NCBI GenBank assembly: GCA_964543295.1
Contig: CAZIXA010000009.1
Coordinates: 1-64,000, forward strand
Reading direction: 5' to 3'
Source: AE-B3B sp964543295
GTDB lineage: Bacteria > Aerophobota > Aerophobia > Aerophobales > AE-B3A
Length of the DNA: 64,000 nucleotides
The notes below the pieces were generated by a model, which searched no databases, was not told the origin of the DNA, and saw only the letters and a list, made by a program, of their open reading frames with translations. Position 1 is the stretch's first letter; the number at the start of each line of letters is the position of its first letter. Below are positions 1-8,785 of the stretch, one piece after another. Position numbers and translations under genes: made by a program.

Positions 1-286
1 TGAAATCCTTGTCTGATAAGGCATAGAGACATTAGCTGTCAAACTTAGGTTTCAAGTTAATTAGGACGCAGATTTTCGCAGATGTGTGTCCAAAAAGGAA
101 ATTCCTATGCTATCGAGATGTTCTGGAATGGATTCTTTGCTGGTCTTAATGTACGGCCTTTGGCCAGCATCAAAGACTGCGGAAATAAAAAAGCGATATT
201 TTATAAATAATCATGACGAAAGACTTGCCTGCAAATCGAGCCTTGACAGGAAGCCCAAATCTCCTAAAATAGTCAAGGATAGCAAA

Positions 287-2095
287 ATGGGGGCTAACTT
301 AATAAAAGAAATAAAAGAGCTTCCTCAAGCCAGAGTCTACAAAAACTCTACCGAGGTCTGCCGACTGAGGGGGGTTTCTCTCACTGTCTGGGACGTTATC
401 ACAGCGGCCATCATCTCCGGGCTAAATATCCTGGTGGTGGGAGAAAAAGGAGAGGGAAAGACTCAGCTTGCCGTTGACGTTAACAACAGTCTTTTTGGAG
501 GAAGAGGCACCTTTATCAGAGCTCATCCCGATCTTAAAACCAGAGATATTTATACTTCTCTCAATCTGGAAATATTAGCCTCTGGCAAGGGAGATACCCA
601 CCAGGCTCTGGAATTAGCCGAATCAATTAAGAATCCTTTAACCATCCTTGATGAAATAAATCGTGTCCCTCAGATTACCCAAAATCAAGCTCTGAGTATT
701 CTCGATGGGTACATTAGTCTTCCGGAGAAAAGCGCCCAGTTCTTTTTCGGAATTGACGGATATCATATTGGTCTGGCCACGGCGAACTTGACTAAAGGCT
801 ACGGAGGAACTTTCCCCTTTGATCCAGCCTATCTAGATAGATCTCACCTCATTTTAAACGTAGACAACTTTCCTCCCGGAACTAGAGATTTAATAGAAAT
901 TCAACAGCAGGATACCACTCCCCGGGTCATATCACCTGAGCTTAAGGATTCCACCAATAAAATCATCCAGATATGGCAGCTAATGAAAAACCTCAGACTT
1001 TCCCTCGATGGCCTCATGGCTGATTTATACCTCAAAAGAAGCCTGGACTACTGTGACAGGTCCCCTACCGGGAGAAAAAGTACGGTGAAAGACGATATTC
1101 CTGCTATGTGTCAGGGGTGCTCATCTGAAGGAAAAGCCACCGTGATGGGAGACATTTGTGCCTATGTTGTCCCTGCTACTACTAGATCTTTCAAGGCTTT
1201 TAAAGCCCTAGCTTTTGGGCTTACCGCCGTCTCTCAAGCCAAATCAGAAATCTCGACTGATGAGCTTCCCGGGTACTTGGAGATTCTCCAGGCCTTTAGA
1301 CTTACCGCACCTTATTCCGGGATCCTTGATTCATCCTGGATAAAAAGGCAGCATCATGGCAATCCCTATCTTGCTTCTGATTTTCTTTACCGGAAAATAA
1401 AGTCCGAGCTGGAAGAAAAAGCTGATTATATAAAGAAAGCACTTTACGATGCCCTATCCGGAACCCTCGCTCATGAAGAAGTGAAAGTCTTAGGGGAAGA
1501 ATGGGGATGGCTCGAGGAGATACTGACTGAAATTAATAAAGTCAGCCGAAATAGCTCAAAACCTCTGATAGAGCAAATCAAAGAGGGAAAAATCTTGGCT
1601 ATCAATCAGCTCTGGCTCGAGAGTCTTCTTCGGCCCGAACAGACTATCTTTGGAGAAAAAATAACCGACCTTAAGTCAGGAGAAAAAATAAGTAAAAAGA
1701 TAAGTGATAGATTAGGAAGTATGTACGGCATGGCTTTTGCCACCGAGGACGGCATCTATGCCTGGTATGAAAATTTAAATAAGCCCAGGAAAATCTTTGA
1801 TCTTGAGCAGGGGAGATTTCGAAGAAAGCGCATCACTGGCTTAGCTTTGATGGAAGGAAAGCTCGTATTTTCCACCGGACGCGAGATTTACCAGGTAGAA
1901 AATCCCCAGGAACCTTTGATGACTACCGATCGTCCACTGGATACTTTAGCCCAGAGTGGTGATTCTTTAGTAGGAGCAGAAGAAAGAAAAATATGGATAA
2001 AGAAAAAAAACATGGACCACCTAACTACCATTTTTTTGGAGAAAAAGGCTACTGCCCTGGCAAGTGTGCCGGTTTATAAATTAAAAGAGTTATAG
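287..2095 (+). CDS. MoxR-type AAA+ ATPase
   Basis: Predicted ATP-driven chaperone of the MoxR family, which usually works with a von Willebrand A protein to mature or remodel a partner complex. A Walker A motif GEKGEGKT lies near residues 52-59 of the product counted from this start, and a Walker B motif TILDEINR follows about 75 residues later. The frame is open upstream to a GTG at 86, but that extension (67 residues) looks non-coding and starts beside a short internally repeated stretch (67-84). The ATG at 287 has AAGGA a few bases upstream and is preferred, giving 602 residues. The C-terminal 150 residues after the ATPase lid are not recognised. The next gene starts two bases after the stop, so the two are co-transcribed and probably act together. 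Confidence 0.8.
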   Translation: MGANLIKEIKELPQARVYKNSTEVCRLRGVSLTVWDVITAAIISGLNILVVGEKGEGKTQLAVDVNNSLFGGRGTFIRAHPDLKTRDIYTSLNLEILASGKGDTHQALELAESIKNPLTILDEINRVPQITQNQALSILDGYISLPEKSAQFFFGIDGYHIGLATANLTKGYGGTFPFDPAYLDRSHLILNVDNFPPGTRDLIEIQQQDTTPRVISPELKDSTNKIIQIWQLMKNLRLSLDGLMADLYLKRSLDYCDRSPTGRKSTVKDDIPAMCQGCSSEGKATVMGDICAYVVPATTRSFKAFKALAFGLTAVSQAKSEISTDELPGYLEILQAFRLTAPYSGILDSSWIKRQHHGNPYLASDFLYRKIKSELEEKADYIKKALYDALSGTLAHEEVKVLGEEWGWLEEILTEINKVSRNSSKPLIEQIKEGKILAINQLWLESLLRPEQTIFGEKITDLKSGEKISKKISDRLGSMYGMAFATEDGIYAWYENLNKPRKIFDLEQGRFRRKRITGLALMEGKLVFSTGREIYQVENPQEPLMTTDRPLDTLAQSGDSLVGAEERKIWIKKKNMDHLTTIFLEKKATALASVPVYKLKEL

Positions 2096-2096
2096 G

Positions 2097-3956
2097 ATGG
2101 ATTATAAGAGACTCGAGCGCGAGCTCTGCAGTATCAATAATCTCTTGGGATCAAGTGAAATAATAATAAAGGTCTTACCCTTAAAGCCTTCCCGTGGTCA
2201 TCTTACGGCGAGACTATCTTCTCAAAATGAGCTACAGGTAACGATTGATGAAGACTGGGATATCTCCCAGGATTCAACTCTTACCCGCTATCTGGGCCAG
2301 GGATACCATGAACATCCCCTTTTGGAGATAGGTGAGGATTTACTCTGTAATCAAATCGCCCATCACCAAATTTGTCCCCGCAATATGGAGTTCCATCATC
2401 AAATCCTGGAGGGAATCGGTCAAGCAATAGAGGAGCAAGAGAAAAAATCGTGCATAGAATACCTTACTCATGCCTTTGAGGATGTAATAGCTAACGCATG
2501 GTGTAAGCTAAATTTTTCTCACTTTAAAGGAATGCCCGCTTTCTTTTACGATCAGGCTTACCTTCCTTCATCGGTGACCCGGACCTTCAAGGATCGCATC
2601 ATGGAGATCCTTTTTTCTCCCAGGTTCTCTGCCCTTTATGAGGCATTTGTCAAGATAAATCTTCTCATCTGGGGAGACGAAGAAGATCTATGCTTAGTTA
2701 AGAGGTGCCTTACCAACAGAAAATCTATCAACATGGCGGTTAATAAGGTAATGAAAATCCTGAACCTCCAGGCTGGGTCTCTTGAGCACAAGGTAGATAT
2801 TTTATCCAGAAACCATAACTGGCAGGAGCTCGCTTTTAAATTCAGCTTTGGGCTAAGGGATCTTTTACGAGAAAGACCAAAGGAACAGCTAAGTTCAGAT
2901 AACCCATACCAGAGAAATGTGACCAGTCTAGCATTAAGGGAAAGAATAGTTAAAACAATGTACGACCTCAAGAGAAAACCCAGCTATCTTACCAGTTTTG
3001 AAATAACCAGAACGCTATATGAGATTCTTTCTCCAGAAATCCCTATGCAGGTGGATACCCAAAAAAGAGGAATTACCATGCCCCTGGTTCCCTTTAATTA
3101 TGAGACATTTGATCCTGAGCGGCATTCGCGAGAAGATATCGATTTATACGGGTTAGCAATTGATCCAGAAAGTCCCTTTTTTGAGCTAATAAATTTCCGA
3201 GTTCCTAGATGCCACTATGACCTCTTCATTCCCTATAAACCGGAAAGAAAAGGGGCTTTTCCTGATATCTGCTTTCTCATAGATACCTCAGCCTCTATGG
3301 CCGATGATATACAAAGCAAAATTTCTCTCCAGACTTTTTCTCTGGCCAGCGAAATGATGAAGCATCGTTTTTATTTTGGAGAGGGGAATTATTCCTGGAG
3401 CAATAAGAGTAAGTATCATCACGTCGTGCTCGGCTTTACCGGAGCCTTAAAGTGGCTTATCTCCTGCGGGATAGCTCCTTACATTGAGTATAATTTGATA
3501 ACTTTTTCCAGGAATACTCTGGCTACAGGATGGAAAAATTACCAGGAGATAGATGATTGTAGAAGACTAGCCTATCTTCCCGAGTTTAATACTACCCTTC
3601 TGGAGGCCGAGGTATTAGGTGAGGAGCTTCTTAACCGGCCTTTCTTTGTTATGATTATCCTCACCGATGGGGAAATATTCAACTGGAATGAATCAACCAA
3701 AGGATATGCTCCTCATCGCTTAAAAAATCTGGTAAAGCCCATGAAGCCGGTGAGTCCTATTATGAAAGAGATTGTGGAAAAGGATATGGTTTCGCACATC
3801 CAAATCAGTGAGGGGGATTTTAAACCCCGAATTTCTGATCTGACCTCCCGCGACCTACAAAAATGGGGAGCAGAGATTCACCGAATAAACGACATTGCCA
3901 GCCTAGAGACTCTCATGATAAATCTCACCCAAAAGGCCATGTCTCCTTATCTTTGA
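2097..3956 (+). CDS. von Willebrand factor A domain protein, MoxR partner
   Basis: A 619-residue protein with a C-terminal VWA domain. The metal-ion-dependent adhesion site DTSAS starts near residue 396, followed by the NTTLLEA threonine region and an ILTDGE segment, so the metal site looks intact. The N-terminal 390 residues are mostly unrecognised; residues about 67-115 are rich in histidine (a HEH and two HH pairs) and recall the metallopeptidase-like front half of some MoxR-linked VWA proteins, but no clean HExxH is present. It starts immediately after the AAA+ ATPase stop and is surely its operon partner. MoxR/VWA pairs generally insert cofactors or metals or remodel membrane and envelope complexes; the client here cannot be read from the neighbours. 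Confidence 0.75.
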   Translation: MDYKRLERELCSINNLLGSSEIIIKVLPLKPSRGHLTARLSSQNELQVTIDEDWDISQDSTLTRYLGQGYHEHPLLEIGEDLLCNQIAHHQICPRNMEFHHQILEGIGQAIEEQEKKSCIEYLTHAFEDVIANAWCKLNFSHFKGMPAFFYDQAYLPSSVTRTFKDRIMEILFSPRFSALYEAFVKINLLIWGDEEDLCLVKRCLTNRKSINMAVNKVMKILNLQAGSLEHKVDILSRNHNWQELAFKFSFGLRDLLRERPKEQLSSDNPYQRNVTSLALRERIVKTMYDLKRKPSYLTSFEITRTLYEILSPEIPMQVDTQKRGITMPLVPFNYETFDPERHSREDIDLYGLAIDPESPFFELINFRVPRCHYDLFIPYKPERKGAFPDICFLIDTSASMADDIQSKISLQTFSLASEMMKHRFYFGEGNYSWSNKSKYHHVVLGFTGALKWLISCGIAPYIEYNLITFSRNTLATGWKNYQEIDDCRRLAYLPEFNTTLLEAEVLGEELLNRPFFVMIILTDGEIFNWNESTKGYAPHRLKNLVKPMKPVSPIMKEIVEKDMVSHIQISEGDFKPRISDLTSRDLQKWGAEIHRINDIASLETLMINLTQKAMSPYL

Positions 3957-3974
3957 AAAATACTGTTCCACCTC

Positions 3975-4442
3975 TTATTTTACCCCTTTTGATAATACAA
4001 GTTCCCTGAACCGCCAATCCGAATCTGAATTTGTATCTAAGCCATCTGGATACCTTGTCCAGCAGCGATTATCATCGTTTGTATCACTTGCCACCAGTGT
4101 CCTGTCCACTTCTATACCTTCTGCATCTTTTAGTATAATCGACTCATCTTCGTTATCTAACCATTGTCTGGAGTGAATATAAGTCCAATAACCTTTTGGG
4201 GGCATGATGGTGCCTTGAGGTATCCTAACAGTTACTGTTTCTCCATAGGTAGTCTCCAAAGTCCAACTGCTTATATCTACCTCAACTTCAGATGAGTTGT
4301 AAAGGACAACCCACTCGTTGCCGGCATCTTTTCCCGCAGGGTTCAGATCGAATTCGTTTATCACCATCTTTCCAGCTAGGACAGCACCTGTAAATACTAG
4401 GTACTGGACTAATAAAACGACTAAACCAGACAACAATCTCAT
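3975..4442 (-). CDS. Secreted lamin-tail-domain (LTD) protein
   Basis: A 155-residue protein with an N-terminal signal peptide (hydrophobic core LLSGLVVLLVQYLVFTGAVLA) followed by a single LTD fold, recognisable from INEFDLNPAGKDAGNEWV, the central SSWTL and the DxxxIxLKD segment. LTD domains are immunoglobulin-like modules often found on secreted or surface proteins and nucleases; no catalytic domain is attached here. The ORF is open 19 codons further upstream, but the ATG at 4442 has an AAAGAGGG ribosome site at good distance and places the signal peptide at the very start. It is convergent with the MoxR/VWA pair. Function beyond export is unknown. Confidence 0.65.
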   Translation of the reverse strand: MRLLSGLVVLLVQYLVFTGAVLAGKMVINEFDLNPAGKDAGNEWVVLYNSSEVEVDISSWTLETTYGETVTVRIPQGTIMPPKGYWTYIHSRQWLDNEDESIILKDAEGIEVDRTLVASDTNDDNRCWTRYPDGLDTNSDSDWRFRELVLSKGVK

Positions 4443-4599
4443 CAATTCTCTACCCTCTTTCCTCGTAAATACATTTTGCTCGCAGGATTCCCCAACCAAA
4501 TATCTAAGTCATCACTATCTTTATTTTACTGGAAATCAAGGAGTCGTCAAATTGTTGTTTCTGAAATTGGGACATTTTCTAAGGCCGGGTAGAGAAAAA

Positions 4600-4647
4600 T
4601 CTTTTGACCTTCCTCTAAAGGTGTGGGGTCAAAAGACCTCCACACCT
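4600..4647 (+). promoter_or_regulatory. Two mutually exclusive hairpins upstream of sugar kinase (attenuator-like)
   Basis: TCTTTTGACC at 4600-4609 can pair perfectly with GGTCAAAAGA at 4627-4636. The second strand of that stem is also part of a different hairpin, AGGTGTGG-GGTC / GACC-T-CCACACCT (4619-4647). Only one can form at a time, as in attenuators and riboswitch expression platforms. No run of T follows, so a classic terminator is not seen. The element lies about 215 bases before the FGGY kinase, in a 420-base gene-free stretch that otherwise shows nothing recognisable. Confidence 0.35.
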
Positions 4648-4861
4648 ACCCAAAGATTAAACCCCTTCATCCCTTTTACAGGAAAGAATTTTACAAAATT
4701 TGGAGATTGAGTTAAAATGTAGACACTAACGGGAAATCTAATTTTAATCTAAAATTCTTATGACTTAAGAGTAAAGAATCATTTTGAAGCGTGGAACTTC
4801 GTCCTAAAAGTTAAAGGACTCAAGTTAAACTTTAATAAGAGAGGGCACAAAGGTAAACAAT

Positions 4862-6403
4862 ATGGCAAACTATTTAATGGGTACTGATGTAGGAACAGGA
4901 GGGACAAAATCAGTGGTAATGGAGGGGGGAGGAAACATTTTGGGGAGTCACTATGTTGAGTACCCTCTTATTATCCCCAGGCCCGGTTGGGCTGAACATA
5001 ACCCTACGTGGTACTGGAATGCTGTGGCCGATACTATAAAGGCTTCCATTAAAAAGTCCAGGGTTAGTCCCAAATATATTCGGGGAGTTAGCATAAGTGC
5101 TCTTTCTCCAGCCTGCATACTGGTGGACAAGAATCTAAATCCTCTGCAGAATGCTCATATCTGGATGGATAGAAGAGCCACCGCTGAATGTCAGTGGCTT
5201 AGGGAAAATATCGGGGAAGATGTAATCTTTGAGTTGACGGGAAATCTCATTGATCCCTACTATGCTACTACCAAGCTTATGTGGGAGAAAAACAATCGAC
5301 CTCATCTTTATAAAAAGGCATACAAGCTGCAAACAGCGGCAGATTATCCGGTAGCAAGACTTACTGGGAAAGCTCTAACCGATTATTCCAATGCTTCTCT
5401 ATTTGGAATAGTTTTTGATATTGTTAATCGCAGGTGGAATGAGGAAATGATTGAGAAGATGGGTCTTGATGTGGATAAATTTCCCGAGCCCCATCCCTGC
5501 GATCAAGTTATCGGTGAGGTCACTAGAAAGGCGGCAGAAGAAACTGGTCTAGTGGCTGGTACTCCCGTAGTAGCTGGAACAGTCGATTATAATGCGGCAT
5601 CACTGGCTATGGGAATTATTGAGCCCGGAGATAGTTCTTTAGTTATGGGAATGGGAGGAGTATGGGGAGTGGTGCATGAGAAACCTAGATTCACTAGAAA
5701 TTTGGTTACCATTATTCCCACTGCTTATTCTCGCCGAAGATACGCCACCGTAGCCCCCCTGACCTGTTGCGCAGCCTTGATGAAGTATTTTAGAGATACT
5801 TTTGGGCAGGCCGAGCAAACTGCAGAACGACAGTTGGGGGTAAGTGCTTATGAGATAATGAACCTGGAGGCAGAAAAGGTTTCTCCAGGAAGTGAGGGAC
5901 TGATCATCCTTCCCTATCTTATGGGTGAGAGAGCTCCCATTTGGGACCCCTTGGCCCGGGGAGTATTGTTTGGTCTTTCTCTTGCTCATGGCAGGGGGCA
6001 TATCATCAGAGCCATGATGGAGTCTGTGGGTTATGCAGTCCTGCACAGTATAGAACTGGTTAGGCAAAGCGGGGTAAGGATAGATAGTCCTCTTTTTTTA
6101 GGAGAAGGGGGAGCGCAGTCCTCTTTATGGAGACAAATTATCTCAGATATTCTTAACGCAGAATGTGCCTATATTAAAGAATCCAGGGGAGCTCCGGTGG
6201 GAGATGCTATCAACGCTGGAGTGGGTGTGGGTGTGTTCAAGGACTATCACATAATCAAAGATTGGTTAAAAGTTACTGATGAGATAAAACCTAATCCAGA
6301 GCGTCATAAGTTTTATAATAAAATTTACCAGATTTACCGAAAGCTTTATCCCGCTTTGAAGAAGCACTATAAGGAGCTTGCCAAGGTAACCGGATACACC
6401 TAA
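4862..6403 (+). CDS. FGGY-family carbohydrate kinase
   Basis: Predicted cytoplasmic ATP-dependent sugar kinase, 513 residues, the normal length for the family. The N-terminal phosphate loop GTDVGTGGTKSVV is present, followed by PGWAEHNPTWYW, the WMDRRA segment, and a catalytic aspartate in GTVDYNAA near residue 242. The second domain carries LPYLMGERAPIWDPLARG and the GEGGAQS adenosine-binding loop near the C terminus. Closest in feel to xylulose/ribulose/glycerol kinase relatives, but the sugar cannot be assigned. It is monocistronic, with a possible attenuator upstream. A second FGGY kinase is found at 30.3 kb. Confidence 0.85.
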   Translation: MANYLMGTDVGTGGTKSVVMEGGGNILGSHYVEYPLIIPRPGWAEHNPTWYWNAVADTIKASIKKSRVSPKYIRGVSISALSPACILVDKNLNPLQNAHIWMDRRATAECQWLRENIGEDVIFELTGNLIDPYYATTKLMWEKNNRPHLYKKAYKLQTAADYPVARLTGKALTDYSNASLFGIVFDIVNRRWNEEMIEKMGLDVDKFPEPHPCDQVIGEVTRKAAEETGLVAGTPVVAGTVDYNAASLAMGIIEPGDSSLVMGMGGVWGVVHEKPRFTRNLVTIIPTAYSRRRYATVAPLTCCAALMKYFRDTFGQAEQTAERQLGVSAYEIMNLEAEKVSPGSEGLIILPYLMGERAPIWDPLARGVLFGLSLAHGRGHIIRAMMESVGYAVLHSIELVRQSGVRIDSPLFLGEGGAQSSLWRQIISDILNAECAYIKESRGAPVGDAINAGVGVGVFKDYHIIKDWLKVTDEIKPNPERHKFYNKIYQIYRKLYPALKKHYKELAKVTGYT

Positions 6404-6451
6404 ACGCCTGACCCCAATTTTTACCGCTCAAAATCCCTGGAAGCACCCAAA

Positions 6452-7357
6452 TTAATAATGCTCATCCTTGGCGAGAGTTCTAAACACACCGAAGTATCTG
6501 TCTAATTCTTTCATGTGGGGAGCGAGATTTCCTGGTTTAAACGTTCCGGTCTCGGTTATTATTCCGGTTACTAGCTCGGGTGGGGTGAGATCAAAGCCTT
6601 CTTCTAATTTTACCTGCGAGCTACTAACTCGAGGATTGAATTTGAGCGTCTCACAAACTACGTAAAATGGTAGTTTACCTTTAGCTGCCAGGGCAAGCTC
6701 ATGGGTGGGTAGGCCATTGATGAGGCTGCCGTCCCGGAGCACAGAGTCGGCACCCACCAAGACTTTCCTTACCTCAGTTATACAATCCTTTATGGCAACA
6801 TCAGGAATGAGGCGAGCAAAAATTCTCTGCTGGCAAAGCTCCTCAGCCATAATTTTTCCATAAGATTTATCTCTGTACTTGGATTCTAAAATCCAAACCC
6901 GAACTTTTTTTTCACATTCACTCACTGTCCTGAAGACTTCTTTAATGGTTGAGCTGAAGCTACAAGTCATTATCTTATCATTATCTTCGATTATTTCAGC
7001 TCCCTGAGCGGCAGCTTTTTCAAGGCAAAGCTTAGAGAATCTTTCAAGCTCTTCTGCTTTAGACCAGGCAAAATCCCTCAAAAAATGGAGTTCTTTTTCC
7101 TTAGACACCTGGAATACCTCATAGATAAGGTGTGCTACCAGGTTGGCTATGGGAGCCATACCAGGACGCACCTTTATTAGCCTATCTCCAGCATTTTTTA
7201 GCCCTTCAAGAAAATCGTCCTTTGTGCCCGAGCCTTTTTCTATTACCAATTTCAACACTTCCAGAGCTTGTCTAGAAAGCTGACTCGCTCCGTGTAGGCG
7301 ATCAGCCCTAATCTCCTCAATTTGCCTGGCAACTCCATCCATAACATCAATTTTCAT
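6452..7357 (-). CDS. IF-2B-like protein (eIF2B-alpha / ribose-1,5-bisphosphate isomerase family)
   Basis: A 301-residue member of the family that includes eIF2B subunits, methylthioribose-1-phosphate isomerase and archaeal ribose-1,5-bisphosphate isomerase. Diagnostic segments are MTCSFSSTIKEVF in the middle and VGADSVLRDGSLINGLPTHE, which holds the family GAD aspartate, then FYVVCETLKFNPR. Bacteria have no eIF2B, so a sugar-phosphate isomerase role is more likely than translation. The gene is last in a four-gene minus-strand operon and its start overlaps the end of the Nudix gene by 11 bases, which implies coupled translation. With the Nudix and CinA-type genes the context points to nucleotide or NAD breakdown and salvage (inference). 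Confidence 0.75.
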   Translation of the reverse strand: MKIDVMDGVARQIEEIRADRLHGASQLSRQALEVLKLVIEKGSGTKDDFLEGLKNAGDRLIKVRPGMAPIANLVAHLIYEVFQVSKEKELHFLRDFAWSKAEELERFSKLCLEKAAAQGAEIIEDNDKIMTCSFSSTIKEVFRTVSECEKKVRVWILESKYRDKSYGKIMAEELCQQRIFARLIPDVAIKDCITEVRKVLVGADSVLRDGSLINGLPTHELALAAKGKLPFYVVCETLKFNPRVSSSQVKLEEGFDLTPPELVTGIITETGTFKPGNLAPHMKELDRYFGVFRTLAKDEHY

Positions 7358-7763
7358 TCTCCACCCTTTCCCAGGTCTCTTTTAATTTTGGCACGGTAGA
7401 ATATTTATCAATGTCTTGGGGAAGTATCCATTTTGCTTCCTTGTGTTCCCAATCGATTCTGACCTTGGTAGGGTCTTTAACTCGAAAAAGGTAAGGATGA
7501 ACGATCCATTTTCTTCCCAGATCCTCGTCCACAACTTCCAATACGTCTCCTTCTTTAATTAGCTCAAGATCGTCGTGGGAAAGGCTTGTTTCTTCGCGTA
7601 TCTCTTCCAGTGACTGCTCAAAGGGGGTGTTTCCTTCTTCTATGTATCCACTTACCCCGGCCCATTTTCCCTGGTAGGTACCAACCGCTTGGCTTCTTCT
7701 CAGGGTTAAGATTTTATTATCGTATTCAAGAAAAGAGGTAACCACATGTTTTTCTTCCATCAT
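7347..7763 (-). CDS. Nudix hydrolase-like protein
   Basis: A 138-residue single-domain protein of the Nudix family, which cleaves nucleoside diphosphates linked to another group. The Nudix box is visible as SGYIEEGNTPFEQSLEEIR followed by EETSL. The box is imperfect: the glutamate expected seven residues into the motif is asparagine and the arginine of REUxEE is glutamate, while the metal-binding EE pair remains. It may therefore have altered activity or act as a sensor. The gene ends inside the start of the IF-2B-like gene and lies 9 bases after the CinA-type gene. Fused or linked Nudix/IF-2B pairs are known in archaea, so the pairing is meaningful. Confidence 0.75.
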   Translation of the reverse strand: MMEEKHVVTSFLEYDNKILTLRRSQAVGTYQGKWAGVSGYIEEGNTPFEQSLEEIREETSLSHDDLELIKEGDVLEVVDEDLGRKWIVHPYLFRVKDPTKVRIDWEHKEAKWILPQDIDKYSTVPKLKETWERVENEN

Positions 7764-7772
7764 TGATATCCT

Positions 7773-8252
7773 TCAAGGATAGTAATTCAACAGATGGTGT
7801 TTTAATATTGACAGGGCCTCATCCACAGCACTTTGCTTATTCTGGAGTCTCGTTCCCTGAAACTGATATTTCTTAGAAAAAGTCCCCCATGCGGATGAGA
7901 GCCCAAGGTAAAATAATCCCACTGGTTTTCCCGGTGTAGCTCCGGTGGGACCGGCTATACCGGTGGTTGATAGAGCTATATCGACGCCTCTTTTTCTTCT
8001 TATTCCAGAGGCCATCGCTTCGGCAACCTGAGAACTTACCGCTCCGTGCTTCTTTAAAGTTTCCTCTTTAACGCCTAGTTCCTCTTTTTTCATACGGTTG
8101 CTGTAGGTAACCATACCTCCTTCACAATATTCGGAACTCCCGGAAACATTGGTTATTAGGTGAGTCAACAGGCCTCCGGTGGCTGATTCCGCAATGGCCA
8201 GGGTGAGTTTATGTTTCTTTAACAACCTCCCAATTTCTTCTTCCAAAGACAT
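7773..8252 (-). CDS. pncC: CinA C-terminal domain / nicotinamide-nucleotide amidohydrolase
   Basis: A 159-residue stand-alone CinA C-terminal domain, which in characterised homologues (PncC) deamidates nicotinamide mononucleotide to nicotinic acid mononucleotide in the pyridine nucleotide cycle. Family signatures are ESATGG near residue 22, the segment VSGSSEYCEGGMVTYSN, and GIAGPTGATPGKPVG. Length matches PncC rather than the two-domain CinA. The ATG has the weak leader of an internal operon gene; the preceding 72-codon gene ends 30 bases upstream. Together with the Nudix gene next to it, this supports a role of the operon in nucleotide or NAD turnover. Confidence 0.85.
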   Translation of the reverse strand: MSLEEEIGRLLKKHKLTLAIAESATGGLLTHLITNVSGSSEYCEGGMVTYSNRMKKEELGVKEETLKKHGAVSSQVAEAMASGIRRKRGVDIALSTTGIAGPTGATPGKPVGLFYLGLSSAWGTFSKKYQFQGTRLQNKQSAVDEALSILKHHLLNYYP

Positions 8253-8282
8253 TGTTTGACCTGTCCCTAGAGAATACCACTG

Positions 8283-8501
8283 CTATTTTATAATCTCTTC
8301 TAACTTCTTTCCCACTTCTGCAAGCCGCTGAATGTAAGGCTTTAATTCTGATCCATAAAATTCCTTGATGGACTTTGAACTCTTTATCTTCTCTATAATG
8401 GGATGATGTCTTTTGAAGAATCTATCAAACCCTTTTTCTAAGCCCTCTACGTAGGACTTAAGATCCCCAATCATTCTCCGAAAATCTTTTTCGTCATCCA
8501 C
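8283..8501 (-). CDS. Small helical protein of unknown function
   Basis: A 72-residue, highly charged and probably all-helical protein that I do not recognise. It begins at a GTG at 8501 with a strong AAGGAGGG ribosome site seven bases upstream, and is the first gene of the minus-strand operon leading to the CinA-type, Nudix and IF-2B-like genes. No cysteine, signal peptide or membrane segment is seen. The clear ribosome site and operon position support it as real. Confidence 0.6.
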   Translation of the reverse strand: MDDEKDFRRMIGDLKSYVEGLEKGFDRFFKRHHPIIEKIKSSKSIKEFYGSELKPYIQRLAEVGKKLEEIIK

Positions 8502-8785
8502 GCAGGTACCCTCCTTATTTATATTTTAACATATTGTGGTCATAACACAAGCCCACCTTCACCCTCTAAGAAAGCCTGGGTCAATTCCTGACCCTTCTGA
8601 CTGACTTCTTCTAATAGTTCTCGTCTTATTCCTATCACATATTTTTTCACAGAGTTCCCCTTTTGTCATCTCGAAAAGGAAAGTTATCTCTGGCCTTAGG
8701 TTTCCTGGAAGAAAAACCACAAAATTCGTTTTGATTAGGAAGGTACTATATTATCGGAGAGCAATTTGCCACTTAAAATTGATTC

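Noticed and set aside
86..286. N-terminal extension of the MoxR-type ATPase
   Set aside because: It starts at a GTG without a ribosome site and its translation does not resemble the family; the ATG at 287 is better supported.
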